From Verrucomicrobiota bacterium (lineage in GTDB: Bacteria > Verrucomicrobiota > Verrucomicrobiia > Limisphaerales > UBA11320), in assembly GCA_016871475.1 (NCBI GenBank), contig VHDG01000322.1:1-5341 (forward strand): 5,341 nucleotides of DNA, in the 5' to 3' direction. Below the pieces are notes generated by a model. It was given only the letters and a program-made list of their open reading frames with translations. It did not search any database and was not told the origin of the DNA. Below, one piece after another: positions 1-4,402 of the stretch. Numbering within the stretch: position 1 is the stretch's first letter; every line of letters starts with the position of its first letter. The position numbers were made by a program, and so were the translations under genes.

Positions 1-17
1 CACCAACCGAGTTTCAA

Positions 18-200
18 CTAAACGGGGGACGTCCCCCCTGCTTCCGGCTCTGCTGGGACGTTCAGTTCGAACCCTGGGACAACATACTTAAGATCCAGCA
101 CGGGGCTCGTGTCGGAAGTTGATTGAGCGAGTGTGTCTCGTGAAGTGGCCAAGAGAAACAGAACTACCGCAACTGCGGTGAAAAGTATGGAGCTTCTCAT
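18..200 (-). CDS. Possible short exported protein with signal peptide
   Basis: A 60-residue frame that I do not recognise. The N-terminus looks like a signal peptide: MRSS, a hydrophobic run at about residues 5-18 (ILFTAVAVVLFLLA), then a polar stretch and an LAQ site near residue 26, so cleavage there is plausible. The remaining 34 residues are short and proline- and acid-rich (VPGFELNVPAEPEAGG). The stop lies just beyond a perfect palindrome, so the last ten or so codons come from repeat-like DNA. The protein may therefore be the truncated front end of a longer secreted protein cut off by a repeat. No clear Shine-Dalgarno sequence precedes the ATG. It could also be a chance frame; the coherent signal peptide is the main argument for it. 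Confidence 0.4.
   Translation of the reverse strand: MRSSILFTAVAVVLFLLATSRDTLAQSTSDTSPVLDLKYVVPGFELNVPAEPEAGGTSPV
24..37. repeat. Perfect 14-bp GC-rich palindrome
   Basis: GGGGGAC followed at once by its reverse complement GTCCCCC. It sits inside the last codons of the short minus-strand frame. A related GGGACGTTC lies at 55-63. It could be part of an interspersed repeat or act in RNA as a stem, but there is no loop and no T-run, so an intrinsic terminator is not supported. Confidence 0.5.
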
Positions 201-403
201 GGCTGATAGGTATTGCTTATTGCTTCTGAGATTTCATCGTCAGCATTCTCGGGTGTTATTGCAAGAGAAGAACCTTTCAGATGCGACGGATTGAGGATTC
301 CCGCCCCCTAAATCCGCGGAGAAGAGTGCTGGAAACCTAAATTTTACCCCCACGCATGTCCTGGTTCTGGGCCTGCTCTACAAAGTTGGACAGTAAAAAG
401 GGC
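201..403. other. Intergenic stretch without a recognisable gene
   Basis: About 200 bases separate the short exported-protein frame from the IS66-like end. No frame of useful length or familiar motif is seen on either strand, and no clear promoter. The last part (about 378-400) contains a GTTGGACAGT string that resembles insertion-sequence ends in general form, but no matching partner is visible. Confidence 0.5.
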
Positions 404-764
404 GTAAACGGTAATTTAGCGACCGCCTAGTCTGAGGGGCCATCTGCATGCTACATGCTGGTGGATGAACGACTCCACACGCATCCCACGCCGAGGTCCC
501 AAAGCCGCCGCCCGTCGAGAGCGGATGGTCGCGCAGTTCAAACGCAGCGGTCTCTCCGCCTACGCCTTCGCACGCCAGCACGCGTTGCCCTACACCACCC
601 TCATCCAATGGCTCAAGCGATCCAGCCCCGCCCCACAGGACATTTCCTTCACCGAAGTCGAGCTCTCGCCACCCTCTCCCGAGCCCCTCACCCTCGAACT
701 CGGGTCCCATGCCCGGCTCCGGTTGATCTGCTCTTCTCAAATCCCTCTGGCCGTTCAATATCAC
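404..764 (+). mobile_element. Left-end remnant of an IS66-family insertion sequence
   Basis: The segment starts with GTAAACGGTAATTTAGCG. IS66-family ends typically begin GTAA. It runs through a tnpA-like gene whose similarity stops at about 758. The next genes of a complete IS66 element, tnpB and the DDE transposase tnpC, are absent, as is a right terminal repeat, so the element is a dead remnant. Its broken right side abuts sequence resembling the end of the neighbouring cassette site. The left boundary rests only on the GTAA rule and on spacing of about 60 bases to the gene start; the direct target repeat cannot be tested because the right end is gone. Confidence 0.5.
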
Positions 765-806
765 CTAGCAAATACAAACCAGCTACTCGGGAGCGAACGC
801 CGTTAA
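465..806 (+). CDS. tnpA: IS66-family TnpA accessory protein, C-terminus altered
   Basis: A 113-residue protein resembling the small IS66 TnpA (OrfA), an accessory DNA-binding protein needed with TnpB for IS66 transposition. Residues about 18-52 form the helix-turn-helix part (ERMVAQFKRSGLSAYAF, then LPYTTLIQWLKR), preceded by a basic RRGPKAAARR stretch. Residues 74-98 hold the usual C-terminal strand region, with a leucine- and glutamate-rich segment and then ARLRL and QIPLAVQ. After residue 98 the family pattern ends and about 15 unrelated residues (YHLANTNQLLGSERR) follow to the stop, which fits fusion to foreign sequence near base 758. The ATG at 465 has GGTGG immediately upstream. Without tnpB and tnpC in the window it is unlikely to support transposition. 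Longer overlapping frames on both strands lack any family pattern. Confidence 0.75.
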   Translation: MNDSTRIPRRGPKAAARRERMVAQFKRSGLSAYAFARQHALPYTTLIQWLKRSSPAPQDISFTEVELSPPSPEPLTLELGSHARLRLICSSQIPLAVQYHLANTNQLLGSERR

Positions 807-851
807 CTGTGAGAGGATGACAGATTTCTTCCGGCGCGGTGAGGGTTAGGT
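762..851 (-). other. Candidate decayed attC-like site at the 3' end of the mrr cassette
   Basis: Read on the minus strand, the mrr stop codon is followed after one base by ACCTAAC (851-845), a perfect match to the integron R'' box RYYYAAC. About 80 bases further, TTTGCTAGGTG (772-762) resembles the TTTGCGTTAGGTG seen at the other cassette end, with two bases missing at the crossover. ACCTA and TAGGT can pair as the outer stem. The interior shows no good stem, so the site is probably eroded or recombined with the IS66 remnant that begins here. Confidence 0.35.
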
Positions 852-852
852 C

Positions 853-1761
853 TCATTGTTCGGTGAAATAGTCTGAATCCACTCTCTTGATTTCATAACT
901 GGCGACAGATGCGACACCGATGTTGTGGTCAATCAACATCTGGGCAAGCTGCTCTCCGTCAATCAGAACAATCTTGCTGTCAATGCGCGAAGCGTAGTCG
1001 TGTGCCTCGCGGGAGAAATTCGAAGTGGTGATGAAGATGCCTTTGCGCGCTCGCTGCCCCTGAAGTGCTCCGGCAAACTTTTGAATCTCAGGTCTGCCTA
1101 CGGTGTTGTCCCAGCGCTTGGCCTGAATGTAGATGATATCCAAGCCGAGCCTGTCCTCTTTGATGATGCCGTCAATCCCCTCGTCGCCGCTCTTGCCGAT
1201 GGCGCGTCCTGCGTCCTTCCGACTGCCTCCGTATCCCATCTTGACGAGAAGCTCGACAACCAGCCGTTCGAAAAGTGCAGGAGGACTCTGCTTGATTTGG
1301 GTGAGGAGATCCGCCGCCAGGTCAGCGCGCAAATTCTGGTAAGCGCGCTCCAATGCCTCCTCCGGCGTGCGTGTCTGCTCCTCCTCTTCCGGCTCCCCGT
1401 TGGTGGCGGGCTGTTTCCGCAGCGCCTTGAACTCTCTAAACTCCTGATACTGGTCAAGAAACTTGCCGTCTATCAGTGCAGGTTTCTGCGCGAGCGCGCT
1501 CTGTCCGCGGTCGGTAATCTGGAAAAATCCTCGGCGTGTGGCACGTAGAAGACCAGCCTTCTTCATGTAGGTGCGCGCCCAACCCACGCGATTGGCGAAC
1601 ACCTCCTGCTGGCCGCTGGGGAGCAACTCGCGCCGCTCGTCATCCGAAAGCTTGAACTCGCCAGCAAGCGACTCGATAGCGTCGCGCAACGAGTGCTCCG
1701 AACCATCACCGGCGAACCGCAGAAGCGGGAGCATTGTTGCTTGGTAGTCTGGAATTGGCAT
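853..1761 (-). CDS. mrr: Mrr-type restriction endonuclease (type IV restriction)
   Basis: A 302-residue full-length Mrr-family protein, a cytoplasmic nuclease that cuts foreign DNA carrying certain methylation, without a partner methylase. Residues about 4-92 match the N-terminal winged-helix Mrr_N domain (IPDYQATMLPLL, ELLPSG, NRVGWARTYMKKAGLL). A charged acidic linker follows at about 117-135 (EPEEEE). Residues about 155-278 form the PD-(D/E)xK catalytic domain: FERLVVELLVKMGYGG, then GDEGIDGII with D197 as the likely catalytic acid, then YIQAKRW with the Q213-A-K215 motif, and GIFITTSNFS. All key residues are present, so it looks active. The ATG lies 21 bases after a predicted G^TTAGGT crossover and has no strong Shine-Dalgarno sequence, as is common for cassette genes. 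The stop sits one base before an R''-like box. The gene stands alone, which fits a single-gene defence cassette. Confidence 0.93.
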   Translation of the reverse strand: MPIPDYQATMLPLLRFAGDGSEHSLRDAIESLAGEFKLSDDERRELLPSGQQEVFANRVGWARTYMKKAGLLRATRRGFFQITDRGQSALAQKPALIDGKFLDQYQEFREFKALRKQPATNGEPEEEEQTRTPEEALERAYQNLRADLAADLLTQIKQSPPALFERLVVELLVKMGYGGSRKDAGRAIGKSGDEGIDGIIKEDRLGLDIIYIQAKRWDNTVGRPEIQKFAGALQGQRARKGIFITTSNFSREAHDYASRIDSKIVLIDGEQLAQMLIDHNIGVASVASYEIKRVDSDYFTEQ

Positions 1762-1776
1762 GACGTGCGATATGAC

Positions 1777-1886
1777 ACCTAACGCAAAGGTCAGCGACGG
1801 GAGGCAGCCGCCGATGACGATCGATTTGTCTCTGTGCGAATCGGCTGGCTCCCGTCCGCTGGACCGATTTGGTGATGAACTAGGCC
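1777..1886 (-). other. attC-like imperfect palindrome upstream of mrr
   Basis: Bases 1789-1815 and 1840-1865 are near-complementary (GGTCAGCGACGGGAG against CTCCCGTCCGCTGGACC, and GCCGAT against ATCGGC), with a loop of about 24 bases. The distal arm carries extra unpaired bases, as in integron attC hairpins. On the minus strand the site ends GCTGACC-TTTGC-GTTAGGT, that is an L'-like box, a spacer and a canonical R' box (GTTRRRY, 1783-1777), after which mrr starts. The extra bases on the opposite arm make that arm L''/R'', which agrees with the mrr orientation. The R'' partner at about 1886-1877 (GCCTAGTTC) is degenerate, lacking the usual AAC. Length of about 110 bases is within the range known for attC sites. 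Confidence 0.5.
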
Positions 1887-2098
1887 GCTACGCGGCGACG
1901 TGGCAGAGACGCGCTCGGGTCTCAATCGGTCGGGTGGCGGCATGAGGGGAAGTTACAGGATCAGGGGTGAATGAAAAGAACCAATCCGTTCTGCATCCAC
2001 GGCGAAAGCCATAGGCCAACCTGCGTCAGCTCCCCGTCGGCTAGGTGTTGAACCGCGGGTGCTGGCTTCCCTTCGTTGCGCAGCAATACCCCTTCAGG
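1887..2098. other. Gene-poor spacer, possibly a short cassette without an ORF
   Basis: No convincing gene is visible here. On the minus strand GTTGGCC (2020-2014), preceded by GCTGACGCAG, resembles the L'-R' end GCTGACC-TTTGC-GTTAGGT of the site at 1777-1886. It may mark a further cassette boundary. If so, the stretch from 2019 down to the 1886 palindrome would be a cassette with no gene. The longest frame starting near it on the minus strand has only 19 codons. Confidence 0.3.
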
Positions 2099-2106
2099 GT
2101 TAGCCC
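2099..2106 (-). repeat. R''-like box ending the second cassette (inverted copy at 2546-2553)
   Basis: On the minus strand this is GGGCTAAC, 24 bases after the stop of the 125-residue gene. Its perfect reverse complement GTTAGCCC lies upstream of the same gene at 2553-2546. In integron cassettes the first bases of the cassette are complementary to its own R'' box, and this 8-base pair fits that rule. R'' normally reads RYYYAAC, so GGCTAAC departs at one position. A convincing inner stem on the 2030-2098 side was not found. Confidence 0.4.
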
Positions 2107-2130
2107 CTTTATTGTCTTCTGGCGCCATGC

Positions 2131-2508
2131 TCAGCAGCTAAATGTTGGTGCCTGCCCTTTGTCACCATCTGGGCTTTCGTCGTCTTCATCAGAAGATTGA
2201 AGGTTGTTGACCTCTTCAAGCAATTGCTTAAGTTTCTCATCACTCAAGTCTTCCCATGCCGTTACTATCCATCCCTCATCGAGCAGAAACTCCCTCAGCA
2301 GCTTTTCATGTTCTTCGTCCGTTTTGTCTTCCCATTGAAAAGGCGGCCACTCGCCACCTGAGTAGCTTAAGAGCATTCCGGGTTCGGCATATATCACTCC
2401 AGTGGGAACAACCGCGGAGAACTCGTAGCCCATGTCGGTAGTTCCTGTCACTTGCGTGACGATCGGTGCCACTTGTCTTAATCTGTGAATCATGTCTTCA
2501 CGAGTCAT
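2131..2508 (-). CDS. Unrecognised acidic cassette-borne protein
   Basis: A 125-residue protein that I do not recognise. It begins MTREDMIHRLRQVAP, continues with a segment of mixed beta character (VTQVTGTTDMGYEFSAVVP, then SGGEWPPFQWED), and has a helical charged part (EHEKLLREFLLDEGWIV, then DEKLKQLLEEVNNL). The C-terminal tail is strongly acidic (SSDEDDESPDGD). There is no signal peptide or membrane segment, so it should be cytoplasmic. The frame stays open upstream to an ATG at 2583, but that part reads out of frame through a transposase fragment. I therefore choose the ATG at 2508, 44 bases after the predicted cassette start and preceded by a purine-rich AAAGTAGAAG. Single small proteins of unknown function are typical integron cassette cargo. 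The acidic tail could suit a partner-binding or DNA-mimic role, which is speculation. Confidence 0.65.
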   Translation of the reverse strand: MTREDMIHRLRQVAPIVTQVTGTTDMGYEFSAVVPTGVIYAEPGMLLSYSGGEWPPFQWEDKTDEEHEKLLREFLLDEGWIVTAWEDLSDEKLKQLLEEVNNLQSSDEDDESPDGDKGQAPTFSC

Positions 2509-2545
2509 CGGCAGTGCTTCTACTTTCTTTTTACGATCACTTATT

Positions 2546-2553
2546 GGGCTAAC
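2546..2553 (-). repeat. R'-like box starting the second cassette
   Basis: On the minus strand it reads GTTAGCCC, and the preceding bases are GACCTTTGC. The same GACCTTTGCGTTAG stands before mrr (1792-1779), giving an exact 14-base repeat 770 bases apart. The predicted crossover G^TT falls between 2553 and 2552, where the transposase-like reading frame loses its similarity. Confidence 0.45.
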
Positions 2554-2660
2554 GCAAAGGTCCGCTCCACGACCCATCGCCAAGGCAGCGCCTTGAACCC
2601 TGTTGTGTAGTCCGAACGCTTCACCACTTCGACGTCCAGCCTGGGACGCCGTTCCCTCTG
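2553..2660 (-). pseudogene. C-terminal fragment of an IS5-like transposase
   Basis: About 35 codons read RERRPRLDVEVVKRSD, then GFKALPWRWVVERTFA. This matches the conserved C-terminal DDE-region block of IS5-family (IS427/IS1031-like) transposases, normally VVKRSD, GFVVLPRRWVVERTFAWLGR; the glutamate of VERTF is the usual catalytic E. The fragment lacks the rest of the roughly 250-residue protein on the N-terminal side. It stops after the alanine codon, where the conserved WLGR should follow, and instead reads LAQ and a stop in cassette DNA. It begins about 20 bases downstream of the stop of the exported-protein gene. No terminal repeats are visible. It is a dead remnant, not a gene. Confidence 0.75.
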
Positions 2661-2679
2661 TAATGTCAGTGACGCTCCC

Positions 2680-2979
2680 TCACGGCGAGTGGAGGCGGTA
2701 GAAGCGGGTAGGATGGTTGTTGGTGTCACGGAAGCGGACGAGGTTGTTCGACGAGCAAATCGGGCTGGGATTGAGTGGTACCCAAGGTTGTTGTCCGAGC
2801 GCGGTCGTAGTAAAGATTTTGTAGAGCGTGGTCGGAATGGATTCCCAAGTATGGACGATGCTGTTGGACCAGTTCGCAACATCGTAGCCGATGGAACTGT
2901 TGACGGGGATTTGCTGGGCCGCGCCGGGAAGCATCAGCAGAAGCGAGGCGAGGATGAGAAGAGGTTTCAGCGGCTTCAT
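2680..2979 (-). CDS. Small exported protein with RFYRL-type C-terminal module
   Basis: A 99-residue protein. Residues 1-20 form a clear signal peptide: MKPLKPLLILASLLLMLPGA followed by AQQ, with cleavage expected near residue 20. The mature part (IPVNSSIGYDVANWSNSIVHT, then LGQQPWVPLNPSP) ends in NLVRFRDTNN and PTRFYRLHSP. The pattern of a W-P-L strand, a short linker, LVRFRDT and terminal RFYRL is the form that closes many large secreted proteins of Verrucomicrobiota and relatives. Here it is joined almost directly to a signal peptide, so the protein may be a shrunken version of a longer paralogue. The upstream ATG at 3045 would place charged and polar residues before the signal, so the start at 2979 is preferred although its Shine-Dalgarno sequence (CTTCTCC) is poor. 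Function unknown; extracytoplasmic location is likely. Confidence 0.65.
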   Translation of the reverse strand: MKPLKPLLILASLLLMLPGAAQQIPVNSSIGYDVANWSNSIVHTWESIPTTLYKIFTTTALGQQPWVPLNPSPICSSNNLVRFRDTNNHPTRFYRLHSP

Positions 2980-3499
2980 GGAGAAGTTTGATAGCACAAA
3001 GGTGGTCCGAGAGAAAGCGTTGGTTGCCAGCAAAACGGTCACCATCGGCTGCGATTCTCTCCGTAGCTGTCAGCGGGCGGTCAAGACCAGCCAGGGATGG
3101 GCGAATGAAAACCAGCCACTTTGAGAGTGGGGCGGCGCGGGGAGTGGCAAAGGCCGCACAGCTGAGGGAAGAACCGTAACCCTCGTGTAGCACCGCTGGT
3201 GGCGGGGGGGGGCTGATAAGTCTCATACTTCTCGCATCTATACGGACGACGACAATGACCAAAAGGGGGCACCCGATAGCCGTCGGAATATGGCAGCAAG
3301 CGCGCTTTTCCAAAAGGTGCGCATCAAGGCTACAATCTCATCATCCAGTTTGGCCCGACGAACATCTTTCGTCTGAAGGTTGCCTCTCGCAAGTCACCGG
3401 CAGGAGTTAAGAGGAAAGAAATTCGTTAACCGGAGGGGGTAGTGGAACCAGTGAGGCAGGCGGGGTGAAATGCCCTGGGGTGCATGCTAGGATGGCGCG
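2980..3499. other. 520-base stretch without a convincing gene
   Basis: Several overlapping frames exist on both strands but none shows a family pattern, a ribosome site or a consistent start. A run of nine G occurs at 3204-3212. A short stem CCACT-TTGAG-AGTGG lies at 3116-3130. From 3280 to 3429 one plus-strand frame reads protein-like (GYNLIIQFGPTNIFRLKV, ending in a basic KRKEIR and TAA), but it is closed upstream by TAG at 3277 and has no start, so at most it is a gene remnant. The segment 3057-3180 looks like repetitive intergenic DNA, which I cannot confirm. Confidence 0.4.
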
Positions 3500-3928
3500 A
3501 TGAAAACTCTGGATTGTTCGAACGGAAGCACCTCACTCCAACATCCCGTCAAATACCGCACCCCGGGCATGCGGAGGACCCGCCTGTTGGTCTGGGAAAT
3601 CTTCAACCGCACGCCTCTGCACGCACAGGTCACCCTCGACCTGGAGCTTTCCGCCGCGAGACACTGCAAGCTCTCCCCCGAGCAATACTTCAACCTCAAG
3701 GCACAGCATCCACGCCTCTGGGCAAACGCGACCATCAGGCGGCAACGAGCGGTCGAAGCCGGGCAGTTCCCGCCGCAACCCGCCCAGTTGAAGCGCTGGC
3801 GGGTGCATGGGTCTCGTCACAAACGCCTGGAGGCAAGAGAGGCCAGGAAGGCTGAGCGACGACGGATTTCCGACCTGCTACGGAGTCTGAAGCGGATTAG
3901 GATCGATTCGTGCGAGGAAGAACTTTGA
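3500..3928 (+). CDS. Unrecognised basic 142-residue protein
   Basis: I do not recognise this protein. It is rich in arginine and lysine. The middle reads LSPEQYFNLKAQHPRLWANA and a charged helical C-terminus follows (KRLEAREARKAERRRISDLL, then RSLKRIRID), which could bind nucleic acid. There is no signal peptide or membrane segment. Support for coding comes from strong G/C preference at third codon positions from about codon 20 on, a Shine-Dalgarno-like AGGA seven bases before the ATG, and a frame longer than its competitors. The overlapping antisense frames have no such signals. It stands alone and converges on the TubC-N-like gene, with 99 bases between the stops. An internal ATG at codon 24 is an alternative start. 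Confidence 0.6.
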   Translation: MKTLDCSNGSTSLQHPVKYRTPGMRRTRLLVWEIFNRTPLHAQVTLDLELSAARHCKLSPEQYFNLKAQHPRLWANATIRRQRAVEAGQFPPQPAQLKRWRVHGSRHKRLEAREARKAERRRISDLLRSLKRIRIDSCEEEL

Positions 3929-4001
3929 GCAACCGCGCGCGGAGAAGTTGCGCCTTGTCGGCCTTTGAAGTCGGGGATCTGCCAGACCCGATCTGCGAGT
4001 C

Positions 4002-4023
4002 ATCCGCCATCTGTGTGGTGGAT
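4002..4023. terminator. Short hairpin between convergent genes
   Basis: ATCCGCCA and TGGTGGAT form an eight-base stem with one mismatch around the loop TCTGTG. It lies between the stops of the two convergent genes, just after the minus-strand stop at 4028. No T-run follows on either strand, so it is at best a weak or factor-assisted terminator, or chance. Confidence 0.25.
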
Positions 4024-4027
4024 CCTC

Positions 4028-4402
4028 TTAGTCGGGCAAGGAACCCTTCCCGGTTGCACGGGATAGCATCGTTTCGAGCTTAGACCTGGCGGTCCAGCAG
4101 GCTGGGTGCGGTATGTTGCGCACACCGATCAGCAGACTCTCCAGCAGGCTGCGGTCGCCATGATCGAACTCACCTCCCAACACCTGTCGTGCGGTATGGA
4201 CCCACGGCAAGCAATCGCCCGTGAGGTCCTGTAGACCCGGTTCATCAAGGAACTTGAGGAGTTGAGGTTTAGCTGCGCGAATCGACTCCACCAAGTCGGG
4301 CGGGCAGAGCCGGGCGGGCGCGATGCTGATGTACGAACCGTTTCGCCAAACGCGCAAGCCCGCACGATGACACCGGGCGAGGATCAGCGCGGGGTTAGAC
4401 AT
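4028..4402 (-). CDS. Small protein with TubC N-terminal-like domain
   Basis: A 124-residue protein. Residues about 4-52 (ALILARCHRAGLRVWRNGSY, then PPDLVESIRAAKPQLLKFL) fit the TubC N-terminal docking-like fold: a helix, a beta hairpin carrying the R-V-W and I-S-I strands, and a final helix with the A-K-P-Q-L-L pattern. In polyketide and peptide synthases this domain docks subunits. Free-standing versions occur in plasmid- and phage-like operons, where their role is unclear. Residues 60-115 (LPWVHTARQVLGGEFDHGDR, SLLIGVRNIPHPACW) look like a second conserved part. The ATG lies inside the last codons of the DUF3631 gene: the two frames share eight bases (ATGTCTAA), and GGAGG stands six bases upstream. 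Translation is therefore probably coupled to the DUF3631 gene, which suggests a partner or accessory to it. Confidence 0.75.
   Translation of the reverse strand: MSNPALILARCHRAGLRVWRNGSYISIAPARLCPPDLVESIRAAKPQLLKFLDEPGLQDLTGDCLPWVHTARQVLGGEFDHGDRSLLESLLIGVRNIPHPACWTARSKLETMLSRATGKGSLPD

Noticed and set aside
378..400. Possible terminal repeat of another insertion sequence (GTTGGACAGT)
   Set aside because: No partner repeat or transposase belonging to it can be seen in the window.
378..764. 128-codon minus-strand frame opposite the IS66 gene
   Set aside because: It is antisense to the tnpA-like gene, glycine-rich as expected of a shadow frame, and spans the IS66 left end.
925..1548. 207-codon plus-strand frame
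   Set aside because: It lies antisense inside the clear mrr gene and shows no family pattern.
1760..1945. 61-codon plus-strand frame
   Set aside because: It runs through the attC-like palindrome and has no recognisable protein features; its length is easily reached by chance in GC-rich DNA.
842..2555. CRISPR or other tandem repeat array
   Set aside because: The repeated boxes are short, inverted and placed around genes, with no regular repeat-spacer spacing.
2509..2583. N-terminal extension of the 125-residue cassette gene to an ATG at 2583
   Set aside because: The extension would be translated from transposase-remnant DNA in a different frame and across the predicted cassette boundary; the ATG at 2508 is more plausible.
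2726..3313. 195-codon minus-strand frame
   Set aside because: Although long, it overlaps the exported-protein gene in another frame, has irregular composition rich in P, R and S, and shows no motif. The signal peptide and RFYRL ending of the other frame are far more convincing.
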